A stretch of DNA of 64,000 nucleotides from Aeromonas rivipollensis (GCF_010974825.1 NZ_JAAILA010000037.1:1-64000), one strand, 5' to 3'; counted from the first letter of the stretch, positions 36,000 through 45,598 are shown. Numbers and translations are program-made. The notes: generated by a model from the letters alone, not told the origin.

Positions 36000-37100
36000 A
36001 TGTTGAAGTTGGCGCGACAGCAAATCCTGCTGGGACAATCGGTGACGACCAAGGCGGACGCCATCGCCCTGCTGGCAGGCAAATTGACCGAAGCGGGTCT
36101 GGTGGAAGCCGGTTATGTGGACGGCATGCTGGCGCGGGAAGCCCAGCACGCCACCTACCTTGGCAGCGGCATCGCCATTCCTCACGGCACCACGGACACC
36201 CGCCATCTGGTCAAGAGCACCGGTGTCATGGTGGCCCAGTTCCCCCAGGGCATCGAGTGGGATGAGGGGCAGACTGCCTATGTGGCCATCGGCATCGCCG
36301 CCAAGTCCGACGAGCATCTGGGCATCTTGCGCCAGCTCACCCATGTGCTGGGTGACGAGCAGGCAGCCGCGCAATTGAGAGAGGCCACAGATGAAGAGAC
36401 CATCATCAACATCCTGACCGGCGCAACCGCGGCCAAAGAGGTGCAATATCTGCCCCTGGCGGACTTCCCGGCCGACGATCGCGACCAGCTGCTGCTGGGG
36501 GCCGCCGCCCGCGCCAAATCCGCCGGCTGGGGGGAGGCTGCCATGGTGACTTCCCTGCTGGCAAGCGAGCCCGCCTATCTGGGGGATGGCGTCTGGCTGG
36601 CCCGTACGCAAGCGGCCCAGACCGGCTGGGTGTTGGCGACCCCGAGCAACGCGCTCGGCGCAGGAGATCTGCCCGTCAGCGCCCTGTTGCTGCTGTGCGC
36701 CGCAGACAGCAGCCATCTGCCCCAGCTGGAGAACCTGGCCAAGTTGGCTGGCGCCGGTCAGCTCGGGACGCTCGCGGGCAGCGACGGATTGGCCATGCTG
36801 CAATCGGGCCCGGCCAGCGGTCTCTCCGACACCTTCACCATCATCAACCCCCATGGTCTGCACGCCCGCCCGGGCGCCATGCTGGTCAAGGTGGCCAAGG
36901 AGTTTGCATCCGACATCCGGGTGGCGAATCTGGATGGCAGCGGCGAAGCCGTCTCCGCCAAGAGCCTGATGAAGGTCATCGGCCTTGGGGTCAAGTGCGG
37001 TCACCGTCTCGCCTTCCGTGCCGAAGGGGCGGATGCCGAGGCTGCCCTCAAGGGCATAGGCGAGGCCATTGCCGCCGGTCTGGGCGAGGGGGCGCACTGA
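36000..37100 (+). CDS. fruB: PTS fructose transporter EIIA-HPr (FPr) protein
   Basis: Fused PTS protein (diphosphoryl transfer protein) that passes phosphate from EI to FruA. The N-terminal EIIA-Fru domain has GIAIPHGT with the phospho-His62. A central linker/pseudo-receiver-like domain spans about 155-270. The C-terminal HPr domain has NPHGLHARPGAMLVKVAKEF with phospho-His288 and the SAKSLMKVIGLGVKCG segment. 366 residues against 376 in E. coli. ATG 36000 follows the Cra operators by about 155 bases. The stop overlaps the fruK start by one base. Confidence 0.95.
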   Translation: MLKLARQQILLGQSVTTKADAIALLAGKLTEAGLVEAGYVDGMLAREAQHATYLGSGIAIPHGTTDTRHLVKSTGVMVAQFPQGIEWDEGQTAYVAIGIAAKSDEHLGILRQLTHVLGDEQAAAQLREATDEETIINILTGATAAKEVQYLPLADFPADDRDQLLLGAAARAKSAGWGEAAMVTSLLASEPAYLGDGVWLARTQAAQTGWVLATPSNALGAGDLPVSALLLLCAADSSHLPQLENLAKLAGAGQLGTLAGSDGLAMLQSGPASGLSDTFTIINPHGLHARPGAMLVKVAKEFASDIRVANLDGSGEAVSAKSLMKVIGLGVKCGHRLAFRAEGADAEAALKGIGEAIAAGLGEGAH

Positions 37101-38089
37101 TGGACATAGTCACCATCACCCTCAATCCCGCGCTGGATCTCACCACCCGCCTGGGCGCCATGAGCCTGGGGGAGGTGAACCTGGTGAGCGAGGCTTCCTT
37201 GCGCGCCGCAGGCAAGGGGATCAACGTCGCCATGGTCCTGAAAGATCTCGGCCGTGACGTGGGTCTGACCGGCTGGCTCGGGGCTGACAACCAGCAGAGC
37301 TTCGTCTCCCTCTTTGCCGAACGCTCACTGGCCGATCACTTCGTGCGTGTGGCGGGCAGCACCCGCATCAACGTCAAGATCTCCGAGCAATCGGGCCGGG
37401 TCACGGATCTCAATCTGCCGGGGCTTGAGGTGCACCAGGCGGAAGTGGCCGCGCTGGAGGCCGAGATAGAGAAACTGGCACCGCGCGCCGACTGGTTCGT
37501 GCTGGCGGGCAGCCTGCCCAAGGGGGTCGAGCCTGGCTACTGCGCCAAGCTCATCAGCCTGCTCAAGGCCAAGGGCAAGCAGGTGATCTTCGATTGCAGC
37601 GGCGCGGCCCTGAGCGAGGGCATCAAGGCGGCGCCGACCCTGGTCAAGCCCAATCTGGAAGAACTTGAGCAATGGGCAGGTCGCCCCATCAAGACCCTGA
37701 GCGATCAGGCCGACTGCGCCCGTGCCCTGCAGGCCGCCGGTATCCCCCATGTGGTGATCTCCAATGGCGCCGACGGCCTCATCTGGTTTGGCCCTGATGC
37801 CGTCTGGCAGGCCATTCCGCCGCGGATGAATGTCGTCAGCACTGTGGGTGCCGGCGACTCCCTGGTGGCGGGTCTCGCTCATGGTCTCAGCCTTGGCTGG
37901 GCGCCAGAGCAGACCCTGCGCCTAGCGACCGCCGTCTCTGCCCTGGCGGTGAGCCAGGTAGCTGTCGGCTTTGACGATATCAAGGTGCTCACCCCCTTAC
38001 TCGAGCAGGTGCGCGTGCAGCGTCTGGATGACCTGGCACCGGCTCAATCCAATCCCCTTTCGATGACACACTCAGGAGATGCCCAATGA
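37100..38089 (+). CDS. fruK: 1-phosphofructokinase
   Basis: PfkB-family kinase converting fructose 1-phosphate to fructose 1,6-bisphosphate, so its substrate controls the Cra effector. Pattern: VTITLNPALDLTTRLG at the N-terminus, AAGKGINVAMVLKDLGRDVGLTGWLG, and the PfkB C-terminal signature STVGAGDSLVAGLAHGL with the catalytic Asp. 329 residues (E. coli 312); the extra residues are a C-terminal tail. It starts one base into the fruB stop codon and its last four bases overlap fruA (ATGA), so the three genes are tightly coupled. Confidence 0.96.
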   Translation: MDIVTITLNPALDLTTRLGAMSLGEVNLVSEASLRAAGKGINVAMVLKDLGRDVGLTGWLGADNQQSFVSLFAERSLADHFVRVAGSTRINVKISEQSGRVTDLNLPGLEVHQAEVAALEAEIEKLAPRADWFVLAGSLPKGVEPGYCAKLISLLKAKGKQVIFDCSGAALSEGIKAAPTLVKPNLEELEQWAGRPIKTLSDQADCARALQAAGIPHVVISNGADGLIWFGPDAVWQAIPPRMNVVSTVGAGDSLVAGLAHGLSLGWAPEQTLRLATAVSALAVSQVAVGFDDIKVLTPLLEQVRVQRLDDLAPAQSNPLSMTHSGDAQ

Positions 38090-39822
38090 AAGCAATTCTG
38101 GTTACGGCTTGCCCGGCGGGCATTGCCACCAGCTTTCTCGCTGCAAAACGGATAGAACAGCAGGCCAAGCTGGCGGGCTGGGAGCTCACCCTCGACGTCG
38201 GCTCCAGCGTGCAGCCCCGCCAGGTTCCCTCGAAAGAGCAGATTGCCACCGCCGACCTGGTGCTGGTAGTCGCTAGTGCCCCTGTGGATCTCGCCGCCTA
38301 TGACGGCAAGCGCGTCTATCAGGGCAGCATGGATCTGGCGCTGCAGGATCCTGCCGCCCTGCTGGAGGCCGCCGCGAGCGGTGCCAGCCTCTATCGCCAT
38401 CAGGCCGCATCCGTGGTTGCCACTGCCGCTCCCAAGGCGACCACCGGTGCCAAGCGCATCGTTGCCGTCACAGCCTGCCCGACCGGCGTGGCCCACACCT
38501 TTATGTCGGCGGAAGCGCTGGAGACCATGGCCAAGCAGCTGGGTCACCAGATCCGTGTCGAAACCCAGGGCTCGGTCGGTGCCCAGAATGCCCTGACTGC
38601 GGATGAGATCGCCGCCGCCGATCTGGTGTTCCTCGCTACCGACATCGAAGTGGACATGGCCCGCTTCGATGGCAAGCCCGTCTATCGCACCAGCACGGGG
38701 GCTGCGCTCAAGAAGACCCGCGAGGAGCTCGACAAGGCGTGGACAGAGGCGAAGACCTATCGCCACAGCGGCGCCGCCGCGGCCAAGAAAGAGGAGAAGG
38801 CCGGCCCCTACAAGCATCTGCTGACCGGTGTCTCCTTCATGCTGCCCATGGTGGTGGCCGGTGGCCTCATCATCGCGCTCTCCTTCATCTTCGGCATAGA
38901 GGCGTTCAAGGAAGAGGGTACCCTGGCGGCTGCCCTGATGAAGATTGGCGGCGGCTCTGCCTTCGCCCTGATGATCCCTGTACTGGCCGGCTACATCGCC
39001 TACTCCATCGCCGACCGTCCGGGTCTCGCCCCCGGCATGATTGGCGGTATGCTGGCAAGTTCGCTGGGCGCCGGTTTCCTCGGTGGCATAGTCGCCGGTT
39101 TCCTCGCCGGTTACAGCGCCAAGTACCTGAGTGACAAGGTGCGCCTGCCGGTGACCTTGGAAGCGCTCAAGCCCATCCTCATCATTCCGCTCTTTGCCAG
39201 CCTGTTTACCGGCCTGGTCATGATCTACGTGGTGGGTGGCCCAGTGGCCGGCATCATGAATGCCATGACCGAGTTCCTGAACAACATGGGCTCTGCCAAC
39301 GCCGTGCTGCTGGGTGTCATCATAGGCGCCATGATGTGCTTCGACATGGGTGGCCCGGTCAACAAGGCGGCCTACGCCTTCGGGGTCGGCCTGCTCGCCT
39401 CCAAGACCTATGCCCCCATGGCTGCCGTGATGGCCGCCGGCATGGTGCCGGCCCTGGGGATGGGGATAGCCACCTTCCTGGCCAGCAAGAAGTTCATCAA
39501 GGCGGAGCAGGAAGCGGGCAAGGCCTCCTTCGTGCTGGGTCTGTGCTTCATCTCCGAGGGGGCCATTCCCTTCGCGGCCAAGGATCCGATGCGGGTCATC
39601 CCGGCCTGCATGGTGGGCGGTGCCCTGACAGGTGCGCTTTCCATGCTGTTCGGTTGCGAACTGGTGGCGCCCCACGGCGGTCTGTTCGTGCTCTTCATCC
39701 CGAACGCCATCAGCCACGTGATGATGTACATACTGGCGATTGCCGCAGGCTCGCTCCTGACCGGGGTCTCCTACGCCATGCTCAAGCGCGGCGAGGAGCA
39801 GGCCAAGCTGGCAACGGCCTGA
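38086..39822 (+). CDS. fruA: PTS fructose-specific EIIBC component
   Basis: Membrane permease that phosphorylates fructose to fructose 1-phosphate during uptake. Two EIIB domains are present: an N-terminal EIIB' (about 1-100; ILVTACPAGIATSFLA) and a second EIIB (about 125-220; VAVTACPTGVAHTFMSAEAL) with the phospho-Cys in CPTGVAHT. EIIC follows from about residue 245 with roughly eight to ten membrane spans and the FAAKDPMRVIPACMVGGALTGALSM region. 578 residues (E. coli 563). The ATGA overlap with fruK suggests translational coupling. A terminator follows. Confidence 0.95.
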   Translation: MKAILVTACPAGIATSFLAAKRIEQQAKLAGWELTLDVGSSVQPRQVPSKEQIATADLVLVVASAPVDLAAYDGKRVYQGSMDLALQDPAALLEAAASGASLYRHQAASVVATAAPKATTGAKRIVAVTACPTGVAHTFMSAEALETMAKQLGHQIRVETQGSVGAQNALTADEIAAADLVFLATDIEVDMARFDGKPVYRTSTGAALKKTREELDKAWTEAKTYRHSGAAAAKKEEKAGPYKHLLTGVSFMLPMVVAGGLIIALSFIFGIEAFKEEGTLAAALMKIGGGSAFALMIPVLAGYIAYSIADRPGLAPGMIGGMLASSLGAGFLGGIVAGFLAGYSAKYLSDKVRLPVTLEALKPILIIPLFASLFTGLVMIYVVGGPVAGIMNAMTEFLNNMGSANAVLLGVIIGAMMCFDMGGPVNKAAYAFGVGLLASKTYAPMAAVMAAGMVPALGMGIATFLASKKFIKAEQEAGKASFVLGLCFISEGAIPFAAKDPMRVIPACMVGGALTGALSMLFGCELVAPHGGLFVLFIPNAISHVMMYILAIAAGSLLTGVSYAMLKRGEEQAKLATA

Positions 39823-39845
39823 CTGGCATCCCTCCGATGAATGAC

Positions 39846-39872
39846 AAGGCGGCCTGCGGGCCGCCTTTTGTT
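39846..39872. terminator. Terminator between fruA and DUF1289 gene
   Basis: AAGGCGGCC pairs with GGCCGCCTT around a TGCG loop, ending in TTTTG. It lies between convergent genes. Confidence 0.75.
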
Positions 39873-39902
39873 TTGGTGGGCAGAAGGAGGGTAGGGAAGG
39901 GG

Positions 39903-40154
39903 TCAGAAATCCCAGCCGGGTTGCGATGGCGGCTCGACGGGGTCACCCTCTCTGGCCTTGCGGCGGGCGGCGTCGACCCGCGCCTTGCGGTTACGGCACA
40001 GGCGCATCACCTCCTGCTGCTGAGTCGGTGTCATGACCTGCCAGTTGAATCGCTCTTCCCGGCTGCGCAGGCACCCCTTGCAATATCCCTTGTTGTTCAC
40101 TTCGCAGACCCCGACACAGGGGCTTGTCAGGGGGAAGATTTCGAGCTGTTCCAT
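39903..40154 (-). CDS. DUF1289 family protein (YdhL-like)
   Basis: An 83-residue small Cys-rich protein: EIFPLTSPCVGVCEVNNKGYCKGCLRSREERFNWQVMTPTQQQEVMRLCRNR, the DUF1289 signature with a C-x3-C-x8-C-x2-C cluster, likely a metal site. ATG 40154 has AGAGG 6-8 bases upstream. The frame upstream of that ATG is open for over a kilobase on the strand opposite mltA, but this is a shadow and not part of the protein. Family function is unknown. Confidence 0.85.
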   Translation of the reverse strand: MEQLEIFPLTSPCVGVCEVNNKGYCKGCLRSREERFNWQVMTPTQQQEVMRLCRNRKARVDAARRKAREGDPVEPPSQPGWDF

Positions 40155-40304
40155 CCACGACCTCTCACATCTTGTCACCTTGTTATAACCCAGAAGATCC
40201 CCTTTGGAGAAATAGGGCGCCCGGGGGCGGATGGCGTTTGCTTTCCCCCGGCAAATTTGGCATCTTCCCCGCCGAACATGATGCTCGGTGTTATATGAGG
40301 ACAT

Positions 40305-41456
40305 ATGAATAAACATGCGTACTGGCTTGCCGCCGCCGTCGTGGGGCTGGCCGGTTGTGCGGGCAACCCTGAACCCGCCAAGGTGCCCCAGAAGAAGGCG
40401 GAATCCGGATGTTTTCTGAACTGCGAGGTGCCCGAGAATCTGGGCAAGCAGTATCTGGATGGTGCCCTGCCCGGGGATCTGGTGAGGGTGGAGCGGGTCA
40501 ACAGCCGTCAGGGGTCGGATTTTAGCAAGTTCGGCCCCCAGAGCCGGCTGGTGCTGGAGCGCTCCGGCAAGATGACCCGCCGCTATGGCGAGCTCTATCG
40601 TCAGCTCTCCCGCTGGGTGGCCAATGGCGGTGATCCGGCCCATATCACCCAGTACGGCATCAGCCTGGCCCAGCTCGGCGGTGCCGATCGCATGGGCAAC
40701 GTGCTCTTCACCGGCTACTACTCGCCGGTGCTGGAGGTGCGCCACCGCCCGGATGCCAAGTACAAGTACCCCATCTATGCCATGCCCAAGTGCGGTGGCC
40801 GCTGCCCGAGTCGTGCCGAGATCCATCAGGGGGCCCTGGCCAACCGTGGGCTGGAGCTGGGTTATAGCAAGTCCCTCATCGACAACTTCCTGATGGATGT
40901 GCAGGGCTCCGGCTTCGTGCACTACGGGGATGACGACAGGTTGCAGTACCTCGGCTACGGCGGCAAGAACGGCCACGGCTACGTGAGCATAGGTCGGGTG
41001 CTGATCGATCGGGGCGAGGTGCCCAAGGAGCAGATGTCCATGAAGGCCATCAAGGAGTGGGCGAACCGCCAGCCGGAGGCGAACGTCAAGGAGCTGGTGG
41101 AGCAGAACCCCTCCTACGTCTTCTTCGAACGTCGCCCCACCAACGACGTGGTGGGCGCCGCCGGCATTCCGCTGCTGCCCATGGCGGCAGTGGCCGCCGA
41201 CAAGACGCTGCTGCCCATGGGGACACCTATCCTCGCGGAAGTGCCGCTGCTCGACAAGGCGGGCAACTGGACCGGCAAACACCAGCTGCGCCTGCTGATC
41301 GCGCTGGATGTGGGCGGCGCCGTGAAGAAGGGTCACCTCGATCTCTATCACGGCATGGGGGAGAAGGCCGGTGTGGCCGCCGGTCACTACAAGCACTTTG
41401 GCCGGGTCTGGAAGCTGGGCCTGCACCAGGGGCCGACTGCCGCGCCCTGGTTATGA
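40305..41456 (+). CDS. mltA: Membrane-bound lytic murein transglycosylase A
   Basis: Outer-membrane lipoprotein that cleaves peptidoglycan glycan strands with formation of 1,6-anhydroMurNAc. The lipobox is LAGC with the lipidated Cys at residue 18. The MltA domain contains FTGYYSPVLEVRHRPDAKYKYPIYAMP, YVSIGRVLIDRGEVPKEQMSMKAIKEW, NPSYVFFERR and the C-terminal 3D domain DVGGAVKKGHLDLYHGMGEKAGVAAG with the catalytic Asp region. 383 residues (E. coli 365). Its own promoter is likely upstream of 40290. The convergent yfaE gene is separated by a very strong terminator. Confidence 0.95.
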   Translation: MNKHAYWLAAAVVGLAGCAGNPEPAKVPQKKAESGCFLNCEVPENLGKQYLDGALPGDLVRVERVNSRQGSDFSKFGPQSRLVLERSGKMTRRYGELYRQLSRWVANGGDPAHITQYGISLAQLGGADRMGNVLFTGYYSPVLEVRHRPDAKYKYPIYAMPKCGGRCPSRAEIHQGALANRGLELGYSKSLIDNFLMDVQGSGFVHYGDDDRLQYLGYGGKNGHGYVSIGRVLIDRGEVPKEQMSMKAIKEWANRQPEANVKELVEQNPSYVFFERRPTNDVVGAAGIPLLPMAAVAADKTLLPMGTPILAEVPLLDKAGNWTGKHQLRLLIALDVGGAVKKGHLDLYHGMGEKAGVAAGHYKHFGRVWKLGLHQGPTAAPWL

Positions 41457-41502
41457 CCCTGTGAGGGTTCGGGCGCCTGCGCAGGGCGCCCTGATCAGAT
41501 GA

Positions 41503-41546
41503 CCCAACAAAAAGCCGCCGGATTGCTCCGGCGGCTTTTTGTTGGG
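41503..41546. terminator. Strong bidirectional terminator between mltA and yfaE
   Basis: Perfect 20-bp arms (41503-41522 and 41527-41546) with a 4-base loop; each strand has a T5 run inside the 3' arm. It separates two convergent genes. Confidence 0.9.
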
Positions 41547-41568
41547 TGCGATTCCACCTTGGGTGGGG

Positions 41569-41889
41569 TCAATCCTTCTGGATATCCAGCCGGATGGCAC
41601 CCATAGGTCGGCAGCAGCAGGGCAGGCACTCCCCTGGGGAGACAAACGCCAGCGGCACATTGGGATAGTGCACAGAGCCTGCCAGCAGCGGGGTACGGCA
41701 GGCGCCGCAATAGCCGCTGCGGCACTGGAACTCCACCCTGTGACCGTGGCGCTCCAGGGTATCCAACAGGCTCTCGCCGGGATGAGCGTGCAGGACGCCA
41801 TCCTGGGTATGCACCCGTGGCGAACCCGCCTCGCTCTGCGCGGAGGCAGAGCAGGGGGCAGGGGGTAGCATGTTGGTGGCGTCACTCAC
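41569..41889 (-). CDS. yfaE: 2Fe-2S ferredoxin, class I RNR maintenance protein YfaE
   Basis: Small [2Fe-2S] ferredoxin thought to reduce the NrdB diiron/tyrosyl radical centre during maintenance. The Cys cluster is present: CRSGYCGACR (Cys56, Cys61, Cys64) and CCC at 91-93, with one of these as the fourth ligand, matching CREGYCGSCR...CCC in E. coli YfaE. The 106 residues are longer than E. coli (84) because of a Ser/Ala-rich N-terminus; ATG 41871 is a shorter alternative. It lies 36 bases downstream of nrdB on the same strand, the normal nrdA-nrdB-yfaE order. Confidence 0.92.
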   Translation of the reverse strand: MSDATNMLPPAPCSASAQSEAGSPRVHTQDGVLHAHPGESLLDTLERHGHRVEFQCRSGYCGACRTPLLAGSVHYPNVPLAFVSPGECLPCCCRPMGAIRLDIQKD

Positions 41890-41925
41890 GGCGCGACGTC
41901 ACCGAGGTCATCAGGGTAAACCTCA

Positions 41926-43059
41926 TCACAGCTCGAAGTCACCGAGATCGTCTGCATGCACTTCGCTATCGATCTGGCCGACCAGGTAGGAGCTCACTTC
42001 CACTTCCTGGGGGGCGACCTGCACGTTGTCGGACGACAACCAGGTGTTGATCCAGGGGATGGGGTTTTGCTTGGCGCCGGCGAAGGCTGGCTGCAGACCG
42101 ACCGCACTCATGCGCAGGTTGGTGATGTACTCCACGTACTGGCAGAGGATGTCCTTGTTCAGGCCTATCATGGAGCCGTCCTGGAACAGGTACTCGGCCC
42201 ACTCCTTCTCCTGAATGGCGGCTTCCTTGAAGATCTCGAAGCAGGCTTGCTCGCACTCGGCGGCGATCTCCGCCATCTCGGGATCGTCCTGGCCGGTGCG
42301 CATCAGGTTCAGCATATGCTGGGTGCCGGTCAGGTGCAGGGCCTCGTCGCGGGCGATCATCTTGATGATCTTGGCGTTGCCTTCCATCAGCTCGCGCTCG
42401 GCGAAGGCAAAGGAGCAGGCGAAACTGACGTAGAAGCGGATCGCCTCCAGGGCATTGACGCTCATCAGGCACAGATAGAGCTTCTTCTTCAACCCACGCA
42501 GGGTGATGGTCAGCTCGCGCTCGCCCACCCTGTGGGTGCCTTCCCCGTGCAGGTGGTAGAGGGCGGTCGCCTCGATCAGATCGTCGTAGTAGTGGCTGAT
42601 GGAGCCGGCACGCTTCAAGATCTGCTCGTTGGTGATGATGTCGTCGAACACCTGTCCCGGATTGTTGACGATGTTGCGGATGATGTGGGTGTAGGAGCGA
42701 GAGTGAATGGTCTCGGAGAAGGCCCAGGTCTCGATCCAGGTCTCCAGCTCCGGGATGGAGACCAGCGGCAGCAGCGCCACGTTCGGGCTGCGACCCTGGA
42801 TGGAATCCAGCAGAGTCTGGTACTTCAGGTTGGAGATGAAGATGTGCTGCTCGTGGGGCGGCAGGGCCTGGTAGTCGATGCGATCGTGGGACACATCCAC
42901 CTCTTCCGGACGCCAGAAGAAGGAGAGTTGCTTCTCGATCAACCGCTCGAAGATGTCGTGCTTTTGCTGATCATAACGGGCCACGTTGACCGACTGGCCG
43001 AAGAACATCGGCTCCTTGAGCTGGTCGTTCTGGGTCTGGCAGAAAGTTGAATAAGCCAT
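41926..43059 (-). CDS. nrdB: Ribonucleoside-diphosphate reductase subunit beta
   Basis: Class Ia RNR small subunit carrying the diiron-tyrosyl radical cofactor. Ligand and radical regions are recognisable: [29 protein letters not shown] and [17 protein letters not shown]. The protein begins [54 protein letters not shown], very like E. coli NrdB. 377 residues (E. coli 376). It is downstream of nrdA with an 80-base gap. Confidence 0.97.
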   Translation of the reverse strand: MAYSTFCQTQNDQLKEPMFFGQSVNVARYDQQKHDIFERLIEKQLSFFWRPEEVDVSHDRIDYQALPPHEQHIFISNLKYQTLLDSIQGRSPNVALLPLVSIPELETWIETWAFSETIHSRSYTHIIRNIVNNPGQVFDDIITNEQILKRAGSISHYYDDLIEATALYHLHGEGTHRVGERELTITLRGLKKKLYLCLMSVNALEAIRFYVSFACSFAFAERELMEGNAKIIKMIARDEALHLTGTQHMLNLMRTGQDDPEMAEIAAECEQACFEIFKEAAIQEKEWAEYLFQDGSMIGLNKDILCQYVEYITNLRMSAVGLQPAFAGAKQNPIPWINTWLSSDNVQVAPQEVEVSSYLVGQIDSEVHADDLGDFEL

Positions 43060-43141
43060 GGTGATTTGAATGTCTTGAATGAGAGGAAACAGGAGGGCGG
43101 GAGCTTCATGCTCCCGCCCGGTTCATCAGATCGTGCTGGAC

Positions 43142-45409
43142 TTATATTTTACAAGCCCCGCCGGCGCAACCGTCGTCTTGCAGATCGGTCTGGGCATCGT
43201 CCGCACCATCACGGGTGTTGTGATAGTAGAGGGTCTTGAGGCCGTATTTGTAGGCGGTCAGCAAGTCCTTGAGCAGCTGCTTCATCGGGACCTTGTTGCC
43301 TTCGAAACGGGCCGGGTCGTAGTTGGTGTTGGCGGAGATCGCCTGATCCACAAACTTCTGCATGATACCGACCAGCTGCAGGTAACCGTCGACGCTCGGC
43401 TGCTTCCACAGCAGTTCGTACTGATCCTTCAGGCGATGGTACTCGGGCACCACCTGCTTGAGGATGCCGTCCTTGGAGGCCTTGACCGACACCAGGCCGC
43501 GCGGTGGCTCTATGCCGTTGGTGGCATTGGAGATCTGGCTGGAGGTCTCGCTCGGCATCAGGGCGGTCAGGGTGGAGTTGCGCAGACCCACCGTCTTTAT
43601 CTCTTCACGCAGGCTTTCCCAGTCCAGGTGCAGCGGCTCGTTGCACAGCACATCCAGATCCTTTTTATAGGTATCTATGGGGAGGATACCCTGGGCGTAG
43701 GTGGTCTCGTTGAAGGCCGGGCAGGGGCCGAACTCGCGGGCCAGCTGCACGGATGCCTTCAGAAGGTAGTACTGGATCGCCTCGAAGGTGCGGTGGGTCA
43801 GGGCCAGACCTGAGCCGTCGGAGTAGCGGGCGCCGTTCTTGGCCAGGTAGTAGGCGTAGTTGATGACGCCTATCCCCAGGGTGCGGCGGTTCATGCTGCC
43901 CTTCATCGCGGCCTTGAGCGGGTAGTCCTGATAGTCGAGCAGGGCATCCAGGGCGCGCACCGCCAGATCCGCCATCTCTTCCAGGTCTTCCAGCTTCTCG
44001 ATGGCGCCGAGGTTGAAGGCAGAGAGGGTGCACAGGGCGATTTCGCCCTCTTCGTCATCCACGTTGTTGAGCGGCTTGGTGGGCAGCGCAATCTCGAGAC
44101 AGAGGTTGGACTGGCGCACCGGCGCCACGCTCGGATCGAAGGGGCTGTGGGTGTTGCAGTGATCCACGTTCTGGATGTAGATGCGACCGGTACCGGCGCG
44201 CTCCTGCATCATCAGGGAGAAGAGATCCACCGCCTTGAGGGTCTTCTTGCGAATTGACGGGTCTTGCTCGTACTTGACGTAGAGCTGCTCGAACTTGTCC
44301 TGATCCGCGAAGAAGGCGTCGTACAGACCCGGCGCATCGGAGGGGGAGAACAATGTGATGTCGCCACCCTTGATGAGGCGCTGGTACATCAGCTTGTTGA
44401 TCTGCACCCCGTAGTCCATGTGACGGACCCGGTTCTCTTCCACGCCGCGGTTGTTCTTCAGGACCAGCAGGCTCTCCACCTCTGTGTGCCACAGCGGGTA
44501 GAAGAGGGTGGCGGCACCGCCGCGCACGCCGCCCTGGGAGCAGCACTTCACGGCAGTCTGGAAGTACTTGTAGAAGGGGATGCAGCCGGTGTGGAAGGCT
44601 TCGCCGCCACGGATGGGGCTGCCCAGGCCACGGATGCGGCCGGCGTTGATGCCGATGCCTGCGCGCTGGGAGACGTAGCGCACAATGGCGCTGGCGGTGG
44701 CATTGATGGAATCCAGGCTGTCATCGCACTCGATCAGCACGCAGGAGCTGAACTGACGAGTCGGGGTGCGCACGCCGCTCATGATGGGGGTGGGCAGGGA
44801 GATCTTGAAGGTCGAGACCGCATCGTAGAAACGCTTGATGTAGTCCAGACGGGTATCTTTCGGATACTTGGAGAAGAGGCAGGCCGCCACCAGTATGTAG
44901 AGGAACTGCGGGCTCTCGTAGATCTCGCCGGTGACGCGGTTCTGCACCAGGTACTTGCCTTCGAGCTGCTTGACGGCAGCGTAGGAGAAGTCCATGTCAC
45001 GCCAGTGGTCCAGGTAGCCGTTCAGCTCCTCGAATTCGGCCTGGGTGTAGTCGGTCAGCAGGTGCTTGTCGTACTTGCCCATGTCTACCAGACGGGCGAC
45101 GTGCTGGTAGAGGTGGGGCGGCTCGAACTGGCCGTAGGCCTTCTTGCGCAGGTGGAAGATGGCCAGGCGGGCGGCCATGTACTGGTAATCCGGGCTCTGT
45201 TCGGAGATCAGGTCAGCAGCGGCCTTGATGACGGTTTCGTGGATATCGGCGGTACGGATACCGTCATAGAACTGGATGTGGGACTTGAGCTCCACCTGGG
45301 AGACCGACACATTGTCGAGCTTCTCGGCAGCCCAGTCGAGCACGCGGTGAATTTTATCCAGATCGATGGGTTCTTTGTGGCCGTTACGCTTCGTCACAAA
45401 CAAGTTCAT
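43142..45409 (-). CDS. nrdA: Ribonucleoside-diphosphate reductase subunit alpha
   Basis: Class Ia RNR large catalytic subunit. The N-terminal ATP-cone is NLFVTKRNGHKEPIDLDKIHRVLDWAA. The barrel holds LSAFNLGAIEKLEDLEE with the catalytic Cys preceding it, and the C-terminus ends DDGCAGGACKI, the mobile redox Cys pair. 755 residues (E. coli 761). ATG 45409 is chosen because it gives the canonical N-terminus; the open frame extends to 45457. The upstream region carries DnaA boxes and NrdR-like sites, so expression should be linked to replication. Confidence 0.97.
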   Translation of the reverse strand: MNLFVTKRNGHKEPIDLDKIHRVLDWAAEKLDNVSVSQVELKSHIQFYDGIRTADIHETVIKAAADLISEQSPDYQYMAARLAIFHLRKKAYGQFEPPHLYQHVARLVDMGKYDKHLLTDYTQAEFEELNGYLDHWRDMDFSYAAVKQLEGKYLVQNRVTGEIYESPQFLYILVAACLFSKYPKDTRLDYIKRFYDAVSTFKISLPTPIMSGVRTPTRQFSSCVLIECDDSLDSINATASAIVRYVSQRAGIGINAGRIRGLGSPIRGGEAFHTGCIPFYKYFQTAVKCCSQGGVRGGAATLFYPLWHTEVESLLVLKNNRGVEENRVRHMDYGVQINKLMYQRLIKGGDITLFSPSDAPGLYDAFFADQDKFEQLYVKYEQDPSIRKKTLKAVDLFSLMMQERAGTGRIYIQNVDHCNTHSPFDPSVAPVRQSNLCLEIALPTKPLNNVDDEEGEIALCTLSAFNLGAIEKLEDLEEMADLAVRALDALLDYQDYPLKAAMKGSMNRRTLGIGVINYAYYLAKNGARYSDGSGLALTHRTFEAIQYYLLKASVQLAREFGPCPAFNETTYAQGILPIDTYKKDLDVLCNEPLHLDWESLREEIKTVGLRNSTLTALMPSETSSQISNATNGIEPPRGLVSVKASKDGILKQVVPEYHRLKDQYELLWKQPSVDGYLQLVGIMQKFVDQAISANTNYDPARFEGNKVPMKQLLKDLLTAYKYGLKTLYYHNTRDGADDAQTDLQDDGCAGGACKI

Positions 45410-45506
45410 TGGCTGATGACCTTTAGTTGATTCCCGAAAAACCATGGCGCCACGCATCCAAGGTTCCCTTCTCTAGGGTGGCCTGGGGGCGAAGTGCGCC
45501 ATGAAT

Positions 45507-45549
45507 CACAAGATATAGTGTTATTTTAAATTCGAACTACAAGATAGTG
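45507..45549 (-). promoter_or_regulatory. Pair of NrdR-like boxes upstream of nrdA
   Basis: On the minus strand CACTATATCTTGTG (45507-45520) matches the NrdR box pattern well, and CACTATCTTGTAG (45537-45549) is a weaker copy 29 bases away. Paired boxes near the promoter are the NrdR arrangement. The second box is two bases shorter than consensus. Confidence 0.6.
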
Positions 45550-45571
45550 AGGTCGGCACGGCATTGCAATC

Positions 45572-45598
45572 TGTGGATAACGCATTAGCTGTGGATAA
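45572..45598 (-). promoter_or_regulatory. Two perfect DnaA boxes upstream of nrdA
   Basis: TTATCCACA (minus strand) at 45572-45580 and again at 45590-45598, 18 bases start to start. E. coli nrdAB has two DnaA boxes upstream of its promoter, so this looks conserved. Confidence 0.85.

Noticed and set aside
38044..39717. Minus-strand frame of 557 codons across fruA
   Set aside because: His/Gly-rich antisense artefact of the fruA coding sequence.
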